Part shown: in pieces, positions 1-9,046 of the stretch
Numbering within the stretch: the first letter of the stretch is position 1
Layout: every line of letters begins with the position of its first letter
Assembly: GCF_024137965.1 (NCBI RefSeq)
Contig: NZ_CP099975.1
Span: 1,612,001-1,676,000 of the forward strand
DNA: 64,000 nt
Source: Halomonas sp. Y3
GTDB lineage: Bacteria; Pseudomonadota; Gammaproteobacteria; Pseudomonadales; Halomonadaceae
Reading direction: 5' to 3'
The notes under the pieces: model-generated
Told to the model about the DNA's origin: nothing
The model's database searches: none
What the model saw: the letters and a program-made list of their open reading frames with translations, nothing else
Program-made: the position numbers and the translations under genes

Positions 1-35
1 CGGACGCTGAGGCTCAACCGCCAAGGAGAACGGCC

Positions 36-443
36 ATGCCGATGCATGCCATCGACGACCAGCACTTCGACCACGACCTGGCCACCATTCGGATCAAGAA
101 CCTCCGGCTGCGTACCTATATCGGCATCAAGGAGGAGGAGATCCAGAACCGCCAAGACGTGGTGATCAACGCGGTGATTCGCTACCGGGCCGACAAGGCG
201 GTGGCCTTCAACCATATCGAGCAGGCGCTCAACTACCGCACCATCACCAAGGAGGTGATCGCCCACGTGGAGGAGAACCGCTTCCTGCTGCTGGAGCGCA
301 TGACCCGGGAAGTGCTCGACCTGATCATGTCTCACGAGCAGGTGCTTACCGCCCAGGTGGAGATCGACAAGCCCCACGCCCTGCGCTTCGCCGATTCGGT
401 ATCCATCACGCTCTCCGCCACCCGGGAGCCCCGTCGCGGCTAG
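36..443 (+). CDS. folX: Dihydroneopterin triphosphate 2'-epimerase
   Basis: A 135-residue protein of the dihydroneopterin aldolase/epimerase fold (tunnelling fold). Residues about 18-35 ([18 protein letters not shown]) and the later ALNYRT and ALRFADSVS stretches match FolX of Escherichia coli closely, which favours FolX over the aldolase FolB. FolX epimerises 7,8-dihydroneopterin triphosphate to the monapterin form, part of tetrahydromonapterin synthesis in the cytoplasm. The start is set by an AAGGAGA motif 5 bases upstream. Only 35 bases precede the gene in the window, so any upstream folE or folM partner cannot be seen. A hairpin lies just downstream. Confidence 0.93.
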   Translation: MPMHAIDDQHFDHDLATIRIKNLRLRTYIGIKEEEIQNRQDVVINAVIRYRADKAVAFNHIEQALNYRTITKEVIAHVEENRFLLLERMTREVLDLIMSHEQVLTAQVEIDKPHALRFADSVSITLSATREPRRG

Positions 444-473
444 CGCCCCGTCCGTTTGCCGAAAGCCCTCCTG

Positions 474-505
474 AAGGCCCTGTCGCTTTGAGCGCCGGGG
501 CCTTT
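474..505 (+). terminator. Hairpin terminator after folX
   Basis: AAGGCCC (474-480) pairs with GGGCCTT (498-504), and an inner CGCT/AGCG stem (484-487 with 491-494) closes a 3-base loop. A short T-containing run follows. Its position between folX and the next gene fits a rho-independent terminator, although the U-tract is weak. Confidence 0.5.
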
Positions 506-554
506 GCCCTTAGGATGGGACCTCCCCGAGGCGGTCGATCGAACAGGAGTGACC

Positions 555-872
555 TTGAACACCGACAGCGATTCCCCGCGCCCCGCCCGCAGGCGCTACT
601 CCCCCCTGGCCATGAGCGCCATCGTCACGGCGCTGCTGGCCCTGCTGCTGCAGGGCGGTTTCGTGCCGCTGAACCTGGCCGCCGCCGTGCTGGCGCTGCT
701 GGGCCTGCGCCAGATCCGCCGCGAGCCGGAGCGCTATATCGGCCGCGCCTTCTGCTGGCTGGCCATCGCCCTGGTGCTGGTGCTGGCGGTCCTGACCGCT
801 CTGGTCGAGCCGACGCCATCGGCGCCGCCCGCCGAGTTCATGGTCCCGGAGCAGAACGCCACCGAGCGTTGA
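555..872 (+). CDS. Small membrane protein, DUF4190-like
   Basis: About 105 residues if translation begins at the TTG at 555, which has an AGGAG motif 5 bases upstream; the frame remains open further upstream. The N-terminus is short, Arg/Pro rich and cytoplasmic-looking. Two hydrophobic helices follow (from about MSAIVTALLALLLQGG and FCWLAIALVLVLAVL), separated by a basic turn containing LGLRQIRREPER. That helix-turn-helix layout with an LRQIRR turn resembles the DUF4190 family of unknown function. The tail is short and probably periplasmic or cytoplasmic. No partner is evident; it lies between folX and an aldehyde dehydrogenase gene. The function is unknown. Confidence 0.65.
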   Translation: MNTDSDSPRPARRRYSPLAMSAIVTALLALLLQGGFVPLNLAAAVLALLGLRQIRREPERYIGRAFCWLAIALVLVLAVLTALVEPTPSAPPAEFMVPEQNATER

Positions 873-996
873 GCGAGCTCGTCATCAAGCCTTTCACGGG
901 CGTGGCGCCGGAGAGCCCGGCTCCCTTATCCTAGATGGCAAATCCGGCCGCCATGCCCCGTCCACTACAACACTGCCCCGTGCCCAGGAGATCTCC

Positions 997-2454
997 ATGG
1001 AAGCCCTCAAGGAAACGCAGCTCTACTGCCCCTTTGCCTATATCGACGGCAGCTGGGTCGCCGCCGACAGCGGTGAACAGATCCAGGTGGTCAATCCGGC
1101 CACCGGCCAGCCCATGGGGGATGTGCCGCGCCTGGGGCGTGCCGAGACCGAGCGCGCCATCGACGCCGCCCATGCCGCCCTGCCGGCCTGGAAGGGGCTG
1201 ACCGCCCAGGAGCGTGCCGACATCCTGATGAAGTGGCACGACCTGATGCTCGAGCACCAGGACGACCTGGCCATGATCATGACCTTCGAGCAGGGCAAGC
1301 CGCTCAAGGAGGCCGCCGGCGAGATCGCCTATGCGGCGAGCTTCCTGCGCTGGTTCGCCGAGGAGGCGCGGCGCGTCTACGGCGAGACCATTCCCGCCGC
1401 CAAGGCCAACCAGCGCATCCTGGTCACCAAGCAGCCGGTGGGCGTGGTGGGCGCCATCACGCCCTGGAACTTCCCCTCGGCGATGATCACCCGCAAGGCG
1501 GGGGCGGCGCTGGCCGCTGGCTGCACCATCGTCATCAAGCCGGCCAGCCAGACCCCCTTCTCGGCCACCGCTCTGGCCCTTCTGGCCGAGCGCGCCGGCG
1601 TTCCCCGCGGCGTCTTCAACGTGGTACCGGGGCGCGCCGGCGAGATCGCCGCGGCCATGACCGAGTCGCCCCTGGTGCGCAAGATCACCTTCACCGGCTC
1701 CACCGAGGTGGGCCGCGAGCTGATGGCCAAGGCGGCTCGGCATGTCCAGAAGATCTCCCTGGAGCTGGGCGGCAATGCGCCCTTCATCGTCTTCGAGGAT
1801 GCCGACCTGGATGCCGCCGTGGAGGGGGCCATGGCCGCCAAGTTCCGCAACGCCGGCCAGACCTGCGTCTGCACCAACCGCTTCCTGGTGCAGTCCAGCG
1901 TGGTCAACGCCTTCTGCGAGAAGCTGGCCGTGGCCATGCACAGCGAGCTCAGGGTGGGGGACGGCACCGAGGCGGGGATCAATATCGGCCCGCTGATCGA
2001 TGACAAGGCGGTGGCCAAGGTGAGCGAGCACATCCAGGACGCCGTGGACAAGGGCGCCGAGCTGCTGATGGGCGGCCATCCCCACCCCCTGGGGGGCAAC
2101 TTCTTCACCCCGACCCTGATCAGCTTCGCCAACGAGCGCATGAAGGTGGCCAAGGAGGAGACCTTCGGGCCCCTGGCCGCGGTCTTCCCCTTCGACGACG
2201 AGGAGACCGCCGTGGAGATGGCCAACGACACCGAGTATGGCCTCGCCGCCTACTTCTACTCCCGGGACCTGGGCCGCGTCTGGCGCGTCGCCGACGCCCT
2301 GGAGTACGGCATGGTGGGCATCAATACCGGGCTGATCTCCAACGCCGCCGCCCCCTTCGGCGGGGTCAAGGCCTCGGGCCTCGGCCGCGAGGGCGGCCAC
2401 CAGGGGCTGGAGGAGTTCCTGGAGACCAAGTACCTCTGCATGGATCTTGGGTAA
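997..2454 (+). CDS. gabD: Succinate-semialdehyde dehydrogenase (NAD(P)+)
   Basis: A 485-residue aldehyde dehydrogenase, full length for GabD. The general base is Glu256 in LELGGN and the nucleophile is Cys290 in NAGQTCVC, a motif typical of succinate- and glutarate-semialdehyde dehydrogenases. TPWNFPSAMITRK and the C-terminal PFGGVKASGLGREGG stretch also match GabD. It oxidises succinate semialdehyde to succinate in GABA catabolism; the close homologue DavD uses glutarate semialdehyde and cannot be excluded. An AGGAGA ribosome site lies 8 bases upstream. No aminotransferase (gabT or davT) is adjacent, so the gene seems to be transcribed alone up to the terminator at 2611-2645. Confidence 0.93.
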   Translation: MEALKETQLYCPFAYIDGSWVAADSGEQIQVVNPATGQPMGDVPRLGRAETERAIDAAHAALPAWKGLTAQERADILMKWHDLMLEHQDDLAMIMTFEQGKPLKEAAGEIAYAASFLRWFAEEARRVYGETIPAAKANQRILVTKQPVGVVGAITPWNFPSAMITRKAGAALAAGCTIVIKPASQTPFSATALALLAERAGVPRGVFNVVPGRAGEIAAAMTESPLVRKITFTGSTEVGRELMAKAARHVQKISLELGGNAPFIVFEDADLDAAVEGAMAAKFRNAGQTCVCTNRFLVQSSVVNAFCEKLAVAMHSELRVGDGTEAGINIGPLIDDKAVAKVSEHIQDAVDKGAELLMGGHPHPLGGNFFTPTLISFANERMKVAKEETFGPLAAVFPFDDEETAVEMANDTEYGLAAYFYSRDLGRVWRVADALEYGMVGINTGLISNAAAPFGGVKASGLGREGGHQGLEEFLETKYLCMDLG

Positions 2455-2478
2455 CAAACGGGCTGCGCTCGGTCATAC

Positions 2479-2593
2479 GGCGTTGAAAACTGGCTCAGAA
2501 TGCTCACTTACGGACGTAAGCTCGAAGGCGAGCCCCGTCCGTTCTTCGCCAGTTTTCGCCTTGTCTGACCTTCGCTCGCACCGTTTCGCGAGG
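2479..2593 (+). repeat. Structured 3' element A downstream of gabD
   Basis: A foldable element starting 24 bases after the gabD stop, in sense orientation. The outer stem is GAAAACTGG (2485-2493) with CCAGTTTTC (2549-2557), extended by GGC/GCC across a small bulge. Inside, CTTAC (2507-2511) pairs with GTAAG (2516-2520). An alternative, mutually exclusive stem pairs ACGGACG (2510-2516) with CGTCCGT (2536-2542) around CTCG/CGAG. A related element with compensating stem changes lies in inverted orientation at 2655-2768. Function unknown: it could be a 3' untranslated structured RNA or a dispersed repeat. Confidence 0.7.
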
Positions 2594-2610
2594 TAGACAA
2601 GCATAAAGCG

Positions 2611-2645
2611 AAAACCCCATCGGTCATGACCGATGGGGTTTTCTT
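2611..2645. terminator. Perfect 32-bp palindrome, terminator
   Basis: AAAACCCCATCGGTCA is followed directly by its exact reverse complement (2611-2642), giving a 16-bp stem, or 14 bp with a 4-base loop. The flanking A and T runs are part of the palindrome, so it can act as an intrinsic terminator on both strands. It lies midway between the convergent gabD and purH genes. Confidence 0.88.
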
Positions 2646-2654
2646 ATCTGAGCT

Positions 2655-2768
2655 GCTTGAGAAAACGGCTGGGCGATGGCCAGGCTAGGCGAAAGTCGGC
2701 GAAAGAGCGGAGTTTGCTGTTGCAAATGAGCATCTTGATCGGACTCGCGCACGAGCCGACTTTCAACG
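2655..2768 (-). repeat. Structured 3' element B downstream of purH
   Basis: Read on the minus strand it starts 32 bases after the purH stop. It resembles element A in order and sequence: a CGTTGAAA opening, a GCTCA box, a central hairpin, then TTCGCC and a tail resembling CTGGCCATCGCC. The outer stem is 2691-2700 with 2755-2764 (10 bp). The inner hairpin is 2713-2726 (TTTGC with GCAAA around 4 bases). Both stems differ in sequence from element A yet stay paired, so the structure looks conserved. Confidence 0.7.
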
Positions 2769-2800
2769 ACGCATGGTCGAGATCCAGCGTTTTCCCCACC

Positions 2801-4381
2801 TTAATGGCGGAAGTGGCGCATGCCGGTGAAGACCATGGCGATACCCGCCTCGTTGGCGGCGTCGATCACCTCCTGGTCGCGCATGGAGCCGCCGGGCTGG
2901 ATCACCGCGGCGATGCCGGCGGCGGCGGCGGCGTCGATGCCGTCCCGGAAGGGGAAGAAGGCATCACTGGCCATCACCGAGCCGGGCACCGAGAGCCCCT
3001 CGTCGGCGGCCTTGATGCCGGCGATCTTCGCCGAGTAGACGCGGCTCATCTGGCCGGCGCCCACGCCGATGGTCTGGCCGTCCTTGGCGTAGACGATGGC
3101 GTTGGACTTGACGTACTTGGCCACCTTCCAGGCGAAGGCCAGGTCGCGCAGCTCCTGCTCGGTGGGCACCCGCTCGGTGACCACGGTGAGCTCGTCGCGG
3201 CTGACCATGCCGAGGTCGCGATCCTGGACCAGCAGGCCGCCGGTGACGCGCTTGACGTCATGGGCGTGCTCGCGCTGGCCGGGCCAGCTGGCCCCCACGT
3301 CGAGCAGGCGCACGTTCTGCTTCGCGGCGACGATCTCGACGGCCTCGGGGGCGACCCCGGGGGCGATGATCACCTCCACGAACTGGCGGTCGATGATGGC
3401 CCGGGCGGTGTCGGCGTCCAGCGGCACGTTGAAGGCGATGATGCCGCCGAAGGCGCTGGTGGGGTCGGTGGCGAAGGCCTTGTCGTAGGCCTCGAGCGCC
3501 GTGGCGCCCACCGCCACGCCGCAGGGGTTGGCGTGCTTGACGATCACGCAGGCGGTCTCGGTGAAGGCCTTGACGCACTCGAAGGCGGCGTCGGTATCGG
3601 CCACGTTGTTGAAGGAGAGCGCCTTGCCCTGCAGCTGGGTGGCGGTGGCCACGCTCGGCTCGCGGGCATCGGCCTCGACGTAGAAGGCCGCATTCTGGTG
3701 CGGGTTCTCGCCGTAGCGCATCGCCTGCTTCTTGACGAACTGCAGGTTGTAGGTGCGCGGGAAGCCCGCCTCGCCGCCGGGGGCGAGCTGGCCCAGGTAG
3801 TCGGCGATGGCGGCGTCGTAGCCGGCGGTGTGCTCGAAGGCCTTCACGGCCAGGTCGAAACGGGTGGCGTCACTCACGGCGCCGTCCTGGGAGGCGATCT
3901 CGGCCAGTACCCGGGCGTAGTCGCCGGCGTCCACCACGATGGTGGTGTGGGCGTGGTTCTTGGCGCAGGCGCGCACCATGGTGGGACCGCCGATATCGAT
4001 GTTCTCGATGGCGTCTTCCAGGGTGCAGTCCGGCTTCGCCACGGTCTGGGCGAAGGGGTAGAGGTTGACCACCACCATGTCGATGGGAGCGATGTCGTGC
4101 TCGGCCATCACGCCGTCGTCCTGGCCGCGGCGGCCGAGGATGCCGCCGTGGATCTTCGGATGCAGGGTCTTGACGCGGCCGTCCATGATCTCCGGGAAGC
4201 CGGTGTGCTCGGAGACCTCGGTGACGGCGATGCCGCTCTCCTGAAGCAGGCGGAAGGTGCCGCCGGTGGAGAGCAGCTCGACGCCGCGCTCGCTGAGTCC
4301 ACGGGCGAAATCCACGATGCCGGTCTTGTCGGAAACGCTGATCAGGGCCCGGCGAACCGGGGTGGGAGAGGCTTGGGCCAT
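2801..4381 (-). CDS. purH: Bifunctional AICAR formyltransferase / IMP cyclohydrolase
   Basis: A 526-residue protein for the last two steps of purine synthesis: formylation of AICAR with 10-formyl-THF, then ring closure to IMP. The N-terminal cyclohydrolase (MGS-like) domain starts with [13 protein letters not shown] and has the STGGT loop. The C-terminal transformylase has the VKHANPCG motif with the catalytic Lys-His pair. The protein ends in MRHFRH, as usual for PurH. The frame is open 20 codons further upstream, but the ATG at 4381 ([13 protein letters not shown]) gives the family's normal N-terminus. It follows fis by 97 bases and probably belongs to the dusB-fis transcript. Confidence 0.96.
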   Translation of the reverse strand: MAQASPTPVRRALISVSDKTGIVDFARGLSERGVELLSTGGTFRLLQESGIAVTEVSEHTGFPEIMDGRVKTLHPKIHGGILGRRGQDDGVMAEHDIAPIDMVVVNLYPFAQTVAKPDCTLEDAIENIDIGGPTMVRACAKNHAHTTIVVDAGDYARVLAEIASQDGAVSDATRFDLAVKAFEHTAGYDAAIADYLGQLAPGGEAGFPRTYNLQFVKKQAMRYGENPHQNAAFYVEADAREPSVATATQLQGKALSFNNVADTDAAFECVKAFTETACVIVKHANPCGVAVGATALEAYDKAFATDPTSAFGGIIAFNVPLDADTARAIIDRQFVEVIIAPGVAPEAVEIVAAKQNVRLLDVGASWPGQREHAHDVKRVTGGLLVQDRDLGMVSRDELTVVTERVPTEQELRDLAFAWKVAKYVKSNAIVYAKDGQTIGVGAGQMSRVYSAKIAGIKAADEGLSVPGSVMASDAFFPFRDGIDAAAAAGIAAVIQPGGSMRDQEVIDAANEAGIAMVFTGMRHFRH

Positions 4382-4444
4382 GGGGGTCACTCTCTGCTGA
4401 CGGGTGGGACGGAAGAAGCCGGGTCGGCATGGGCAGGACATGCC

Positions 4445-4468
4445 GAAGGGAGCCCTGGGGCTCCCTTC
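4445..4468 (-). terminator. 10-bp hairpin between fis and purH
   Basis: GAAGGGAGCC (4445-4454) pairs perfectly with GGCTCCCTTC (4459-4468) around a 4-base loop. No U-tract follows on the minus strand, so it may reduce or process the transcript between fis and purH rather than end it. Confidence 0.4.
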
Positions 4469-4478
4469 TCGAATCGGA

Positions 4479-4811
4479 TCAGATCAGGTCGTACTGCTTG
4501 AGTTTCTTGCGCAGGGTGCCGCGGTTCAGGCCGAGCATCTCGGCGGCGCGGGTCTGGTTGCCCTGGGTGTGGTCGAGCACGGCGGCCAGCAGCGGCGCCT
4601 CCACCTCGGCCATCACCATGGCGTAGAGGCCGGTCACCTCGCCACCGTCCAGGTGGGCGAAGTAACGGCGCATGGCGAGGTCCACGGCCTCGCGCAGGGG
4701 GCGCTGGCCGGCGGATTCGTCGAGGGCCGGTTGGTGCTCACCGTCCAGCCCGGCGAGCTCCTGGCGATGGCCGGCGAGCTCGGGGTTGGGGGGAAAGGCT
4801 TGGCTGGTCAT
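4479..4811 (-). CDS. fis: DNA-binding protein Fis
   Basis: A 110-residue nucleoid protein, slightly longer than the 98-residue E. coli Fis. The C-terminal helix-turn-helix (residues about 83-108, with [20 protein letters not shown]) is almost identical to the family consensus. The N-terminal 40 residues are divergent. Fis bends DNA as a dimer and controls growth-phase genes, rRNA promoters and recombination. Its ATG overlaps the dusB stop (ATGA), the classic dusB-fis arrangement, so the two are translationally coupled. The promoter at 5899-5927 probably drives both. Confidence 0.95.
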   Translation of the reverse strand: MTSQAFPPNPELAGHRQELAGLDGEHQPALDESAGQRPLREAVDLAMRRYFAHLDGGEVTGLYAMVMAEVEAPLLAAVLDHTQGNQTRAAEMLGLNRGTLRKKLKQYDLI

Positions 4812-5869
4812 GCGGCACGTGTTCCTTTCGACGCCACGCCCGTGCCTCGCGGCTCGCTGGCCGCGCCACGGAGGTGGCGAAAGTATTCGTCAATGAAGCG
4901 ATGCTGGGCATCAACGCATTCGAGGCCGTTGAAGGTGCCCTTGAGCCGGCGCTGCGCCTCGGGGGCCAGGCGGCGGTCGGCGGCCAGATACCAGCCGACA
5001 TGCTTGCGCGCGATGCGCACCCCCATGTAGTGGCCGTAAAAATCATGCAGCGCCGTCAGATGGCCCTGCAGCACGGCCGTGCGCTCCTCGTCGTCCGAGG
5101 GTGCCAGGCGCTCCCCGTGGCGCAGGTAGTGATCGATCTCGCGAAAGATCCAGGGGTTGCCCTGGGCGCCGCGGCCCACCATGACGGCATCCGCACCAGT
5201 ATAGTCCAGGACGGCGGCGGCCTTCTCGGCCGAGTCGATATCGCCGTTGGCAAAGACGGGAATGCCCACCGCCGCCTTGATCTCGGCGATGGTGTCGTAC
5301 TCGGCCTGGCCGGTGTAGCGCTGCTGGCGATGGCGTCCGTGCACGGCGAGTGCCTGGATGCCGGCGGCCTCGGCCAGGCGGGCCACGCGCACGCCGTTGT
5401 TGCTCTCGGCGCACCAGCCGGTGCGGATCTTGAGCGTCACCGGCACCTCCACCGCGGCGACCACCGCCTCGAGGATCTCGGCCACCAGGGCCTCGTCGCG
5501 CAGTAGCGCCGAGCCGGCCGCCTTGTTGCACACCTTCTTGGCGGGGCAGCCCATGTTGATGTCGATGATCTCGGCGCCCATCTCGGCGTTGCGGCGTGCC
5601 GCCTCGGCGAGCATCTCGGCGTCGCCGCCGGCGATCTGCACGGCACGGGGGCCGGGCTCGCCCCGGTGGTCCATGCGCAGCCGCGACTTGCGGGTATGCC
5701 AGAGGCTGGGGTCCGAGGTCACCATCTCGCCCACCACCAGCCCGGCGCCCAGCCGCCGGCAGAGCTGCCGGAAGGGGCGATCGGTCACGCCGGCCATGGG
5801 CGCCAGGATCACCCGGCTGGTGAGGGCGTGGGTACCGATGCGGGGAAGGGATGAGGTGGTATCGGACAT
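4808..5869 (-). CDS. dusB: tRNA-dihydrouridine synthase B
   Basis: A 353-residue FMN-dependent enzyme that reduces uridine to dihydrouridine in the tRNA D-loop. The TIM-barrel domain starts with [15 protein letters not shown] and carries the catalytic cysteine Cys108 in [10 protein letters not shown]. The FMN-phosphate region is seen in VFANGDI and [12 protein letters not shown] helical tRNA-binding tail follows. The last 20 residues are basic and Ser/Gly rich and probably disordered. The stop overlaps the fis start, and prmA lies upstream, as in many gammaproteobacteria. Confidence 0.95.
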   Translation of the reverse strand: MSDTTSSLPRIGTHALTSRVILAPMAGVTDRPFRQLCRRLGAGLVVGEMVTSDPSLWHTRKSRLRMDHRGEPGPRAVQIAGGDAEMLAEAARRNAEMGAEIIDINMGCPAKKVCNKAAGSALLRDEALVAEILEAVVAAVEVPVTLKIRTGWCAESNNGVRVARLAEAAGIQALAVHGRHRQQRYTGQAEYDTIAEIKAAVGIPVFANGDIDSAEKAAAVLDYTGADAVMVGRGAQGNPWIFREIDHYLRHGERLAPSDDEERTAVLQGHLTALHDFYGHYMGVRIARKHVGWYLAADRRLAPEAQRRLKGTFNGLECVDAQHRFIDEYFRHLRGAASEPRGTGVASKGTRAA

Positions 5870-5898
5870 GGGCAGCAGGCTAGGAGCAAGGGGGGCAT

Positions 5899-5927
5899 AT
5901 CATACGCCCCCAGCCGGATGGGGTGAA
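5899..5927 (-). promoter_or_regulatory. Promoter of dusB-fis(-purH)
   Basis: On the minus strand TTCACC (5922-5927) and TATGAT (5899-5904) are separated by 17 bases, close to the sigma-70 consensus. The -10 box sits inside a GC-rich palindrome (GGGGGC and GCCCCC arms, about 5891-5911), so the bases after it (ATGCCCCCC) form a GC-rich discriminator. Such discriminators are typical of promoters under stringent control, which is known for E. coli dusB-fis. Regulation here is inferred. Confidence 0.6.
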
Positions 5928-5944
5928 GTGCTGGAGGGTCGCGT

Positions 5945-6859
5945 CTAGCGCGGACGCCGCCCCGTCAGCCGCACCCATCCTTCGCTGACCACCGGCTCCT
6001 CCATGATGAGCCCCTGGGCGCGATAGGCGTCGAGCACCTCCTCGGCCTGGTTGGCGAGGATGCCGGAGAGCGCCAGGCGACCGCCAGGGGCGACATGGCC
6101 GGCGATCATCGGCGCCAGCTCCACCAGGGGGCCGGCGAGGATATTGGCCACCACGATGGGGAAGGACTCGTCGTCGTCGAGCTGCTCGGGGTAGCAGAGG
6201 CGGAGGCGGGCCTCCTCGATGGCGTTGCGCTCGGCGTTGTCGCGGCTCGCGGTGAGCGCCTGGGGGTCGATATCGGTGCCGATGGCGCTGGCCGCGCCGA
6301 GCCTGAGCGCGGCGATGGCCAGTATCCCGGAGCCGGTGCCCACGTCGAGCACCCGCTGGCCGTCGAGGGCCTCGGTCACCGCCAGGCCGTCGAGCCAGGC
6401 CAGGCAGAGAGCGGTGGTGGGGTGGGTGCCGGTGCCGAAGGCGAGCCCCGGGTCCAGGTGCAGGTTGACCGCACCGGGCTCCGGCGGCTCGTGCCAGCTA
6501 GGCACGATCCACAGCCGCTGGCCCATCTGCATGGGCTTGAAGTCCTCCATCCACTCTCGCTCCCAATCGCGGTCGGCGAGCAGCTCCGTCTCGATCTCGG
6601 GGCAGGGCTCTTCCGGCACCACGCTGGCCCAGGCCTGGCGAACCCGCTCAAGCATGGCATCGACCCCCTCCAGGTCGTCGTAGAGGCCGGTGAGTACCGT
6701 CTCGTTCCAGAGTGGCGTGCTGCCGCGCTCGGGCTCGAACACCGGGTCGTCGTGGGCATCCTGCAGGGTGATGGCGGTGGCACCCTCGGCGAGCAGCAGC
6801 TCCTCGAGAGTCTCGGCCTGTTCCGGGGCGATATGGGCCTTGAGTTGCAGCCAGGGCAT
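5945..6859 (-). CDS. prmA: Ribosomal protein L11 methyltransferase
   Basis: A 304-residue SAM-dependent enzyme that methylates lysines and the N-terminus of L11. The ATG at 6859 gives MPWLQLKAHI, the usual PrmA N-terminus; the frame runs 24 codons further upstream but that extension is not family-like. The SAM motif is VLDVGTGSGILAIAA and the acceptor-side motif is VVANILAGPL. An N-terminal L11-recognition domain covers about residues 1-75. The gene lies 81 bases downstream of accC, with a stable hairpin between them, and 75 bases upstream of dusB. Confidence 0.95.
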   Translation of the reverse strand: MPWLQLKAHIAPEQAETLEELLLAEGATAITLQDAHDDPVFEPERGSTPLWNETVLTGLYDDLEGVDAMLERVRQAWASVVPEEPCPEIETELLADRDWEREWMEDFKPMQMGQRLWIVPSWHEPPEPGAVNLHLDPGLAFGTGTHPTTALCLAWLDGLAVTEALDGQRVLDVGTGSGILAIAALRLGAASAIGTDIDPQALTASRDNAERNAIEEARLRLCYPEQLDDDESFPIVVANILAGPLVELAPMIAGHVAPGGRLALSGILANQAEEVLDAYRAQGLIMEEPVVSEGWVRLTGRRPR

Positions 6860-6898
6860 GGCGGTGTTCCGTGATGTGGGAGGGAGGGGGCAACGCAA

Positions 6899-6922
6899 GC
6901 GGGGCAGCCGAAGCCGCCCCGC
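6899..6922 (-). terminator. UUCG-capped hairpin between accC and prmA
   Basis: GCGGGGC pairs with GCCCCGC, and on the minus strand the inner part closes on C(UUCG)G, a very stable tetraloop, for about 10 bp in total. No U-run follows, so it is more likely a 3'-end stabiliser or partial terminator within the accBC-prmA unit. Confidence 0.42.
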
Positions 6923-6940
6923 GGAAGTCACCGGGGCGCG

Positions 6941-8284
6941 TCACAGCCCCAGCTTCTTCTCCAGGTAGTGGATATTGACACCACCCTGCTGGAAGTAGCC
7001 GTCGCGCACCAGGTCCTTGTGCAGGTCGGTATTGGTCTTGATGCCTTCCACCAGCAGCTCGTCCAGGGCGACTCGCATGCGGGTCAGCGCGACCTCGCGA
7101 TCGGCGCCCCAGGTGATCAGCTTGCCGATCAGCGAATCGTAGTGGGGCGGCACCGTATAGCCGGTATAGACATGGGAATCCATGCGCACGCCCAGGCCGC
7201 CCGGCGGGTGGTAGAGGGTGACCTTGCCGGGGGAGGGCAGGAAGGTGCGGGCGTCCTCGGCGTTGATCCGGCACTCGAAGGCGTGACCGGAGAGCACCAC
7301 GTCCTCCTGGCGCAGGGAGAGCGGCAGGCCGGAGGCGATGCGCAGCTGCTCCTTGACGATGTCCACGCCGGTGACCATCTCGGTGACCGGATGCTCCACC
7401 TGCACGCGGGTGTTCATCTCGATGAAGAAGAACTGGCCGTCCTCGTAGAGGAACTCGAAGGTGCCGGCGCCGCGGTAGCCGATGGTGAGGCAGGCCTGGC
7501 GACACGCCTCGAGCACCTCGGCGCGGGCGGTCTCGTCGATGCCCGGGGCCGGGGCCTCCTCGATCACCTTCTGATGGCGGCGCTGCAGGGAGCAGTCGCG
7601 GTCATAGAGGTGGATGGCGTTGCCCTGGCCGTCGGCCAGCACCTGAACCTCGACGTGGCGGGGGTTCTCGAGGAACTTCTCCATATAGACGGTGCCGTCG
7701 CCGAAGGCCGAGTGGGCCTCGGTGCGGGTGACGTTGACCGCGGAGAGCAGGTGCGCCTCGGTGTGTACCACACGCATGCCGCGCCCGCCGCCGCCGGCGG
7801 CGGCCTTGATGATCACCGGGTAGCCGATGCGCTTGGCGATGGCGACGATCTCGCCCTCGTCATCCTCGGGCAGCGGGCCGTCGGAGCCGGGTACCGTGGG
7901 CACGCCGGCCTTCTTCATCGACTCGATAGCGCTGACCTTGTCGCCCATCAGGCGAATGGTCTCGGCTCGCGGGCCGATAAAGGCGAAGCCCGAGCGCTCG
8001 ACCTGCTCGGCGAAGTTGGCGTTCTCGGAGAGAAAGCCGTAGCCGGGGTGGATGGCGCTGGAATCGGTGACTTCCGCGGCGCTGATCAGCGCCGGGATAT
8101 TCAGGTAGGACTGGGCCGAGGGAGCCGGGCCGATGCAGACGGCCTCGTCGGCCAGGCGCACGTGCATCAGCTCGCGGTCGGCCTTGGAGTGAACCGCCAC
8201 CGTCTTGATGCCCAGCTCCTTGCAGGCGCGCAGGATGCGCAGGGCGATCTCGCCGCGGTTGGCGATAAGTACCTTGTCCAGCAT
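6941..8284 (-). CDS. accC: Acetyl-CoA carboxylase, biotin carboxylase subunit
   Basis: A 447-residue ATP-grasp enzyme that carboxylates the biotin on AccB, the first step of fatty acid synthesis. The N-terminal domain begins [13 protein letters not shown] and has [10 protein letters not shown]. The ATP lid is [27 protein letters not shown] carries the metal- and bicarbonate-site residues. The C-terminal domain ([12 protein letters not shown]) is complete. It is 43 bases downstream of accB in the same operon. A shortened paralogue lies at 34831-35778. Confidence 0.97.
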   Translation of the reverse strand: MLDKVLIANRGEIALRILRACKELGIKTVAVHSKADRELMHVRLADEAVCIGPAPSAQSYLNIPALISAAEVTDSSAIHPGYGFLSENANFAEQVERSGFAFIGPRAETIRLMGDKVSAIESMKKAGVPTVPGSDGPLPEDDEGEIVAIAKRIGYPVIIKAAAGGGGRGMRVVHTEAHLLSAVNVTRTEAHSAFGDGTVYMEKFLENPRHVEVQVLADGQGNAIHLYDRDCSLQRRHQKVIEEAPAPGIDETARAEVLEACRQACLTIGYRGAGTFEFLYEDGQFFFIEMNTRVQVEHPVTEMVTGVDIVKEQLRIASGLPLSLRQEDVVLSGHAFECRINAEDARTFLPSPGKVTLYHPPGGLGVRMDSHVYTGYTVPPHYDSLIGKLITWGADREVALTRMRVALDELLVEGIKTNTDLHKDLVRDGYFQQGGVNIHYLEKKLGL

Positions 8285-8327
8285 GATGAATCCGCCAGTG
8301 TCAGGTGAATGAAGAGACGCGGGGCGC

Positions 8328-8789
8328 TCAGCCGATCACGAGCATCGGCTGGTCGAATTCCACCGGCTCGCCGTCCTCGACCAGGATCGCCTCGACCACG
8401 CCGTCGCGGTCGGCTTCGATCTGGTTCATCATCTTCATCGCCTCGACGATGCAGATGGTGTCACCCTTCTTGACGCTGGAGCCCACTTCCACGAAGGGCT
8501 TGGAGCCCGGGGCCGGGCTGCGGTAGAAGGTGCCTACCATGGGGGAGGTCACGGCATGGCCCTGGAAGCCCGGCTCTTCGGCGGCGGGCTCGGCCGGGGC
8601 AGGGGCCGCCGGCGCCTGGGGGGCCGGCTGCTGCGGAGCGGCATAGCCCTGGGGCATGGGGGCCTGCCAGCTGACGCCGTTGGGGTGACGGCTGATGCGG
8701 ACCGACTCCTCACCCTCCTGGATCTCGATTTCGCTGATGTTGGACTCTTCGAGCAGCTCGATCAGCTTCTTGACCTTGCGGATATCCAT
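8328..8789 (-). CDS. accB: Biotin carboxyl carrier protein
   Basis: A 153-residue BCCP. The N-terminal segment ([16 protein letters not shown]) is followed by a flexible Ala/Pro linker (residues about 45-72) and the biotinyl domain. Lys119 in VEAMKMMNQ is the biotin attachment site. Together with AccC it forms the biotin carboxylase half of acetyl-CoA carboxylase. It is the first gene of the minus-strand operon accB-accC-prmA, with a candidate promoter just upstream. No aroQ gene precedes it, unlike in many relatives. Confidence 0.96.
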   Translation of the reverse strand: MDIRKVKKLIELLEESNISEIEIQEGEESVRISRHPNGVSWQAPMPQGYAAPQQPAPQAPAAPAPAEPAAEEPGFQGHAVTSPMVGTFYRSPAPGSKPFVEVGSSVKKGDTICIVEAMKMMNQIEADRDGVVEAILVEDGEPVEFDQPMLVIG

Positions 8790-8818
8790 GACGTTGTCCC
8801 GATCGCTTGGGTGCAGTG

Positions 8819-8847
8819 AATGTGGGTCGGCTCGGCGGCGCTGTCAA
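8819..8847 (-). promoter_or_regulatory. Candidate promoter of accBC
   Basis: A perfect minus-strand TTGACA (8842-8847) is followed after 17 bases by CACATT (8819-8824), a weak -10. It lies about 30 bases upstream of the accB start. The rest of the gap up to the dsbD end holds only a GC hairpin at 9022-9040. Confidence 0.4.
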
Positions 8848-9021
8848 CCCGAGCCAACTTGCCAGAGATCGCGGCAAGATGACGACTCTTACCGCGCTAT
8901 TGGCCTTGAAAAAGGGGATGACGCCGGAGTTTGCCGAAAATCAGTAGGGATGTCCAGTGGTGCGGAGAATGCCGTGAGAAGCGGGGGTTTAAACGGCCGT
9001 TTGACGACGTTCGCGACGACT

Positions 9022-9040
9022 CGCCGCCCGGCAGGCGGCG
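9022..9040 (-). terminator. GC hairpin after dsbD
   Basis: CGCCGCC (9022-9028) pairs with GGCGGCG (9034-9040) around 5 bases, directly after the dsbD stop. No U-tract follows on the minus strand, so termination strength is uncertain. Confidence 0.4.
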
Positions 9041-9046
9041 GCGATA

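Noticed and set aside
931..2457. A long open frame antisense to gabD
   Set aside because: High-GC coding DNA leaves the opposite strand open; the product is low-complexity and resembles no family, while GabD is unmistakable.
2479..2768. Integron attC-like site
   Set aside because: The elements have a central hairpin and paired arms, but lack the RYYYAAC/GTTRRRY end boxes, and there is no cassette or integrase.
2633..4501. A long plus-strand open frame across purH
   Set aside because: Shadow of purH: Gly/His/Asp/Val-rich composition, no domain, no ribosome site.
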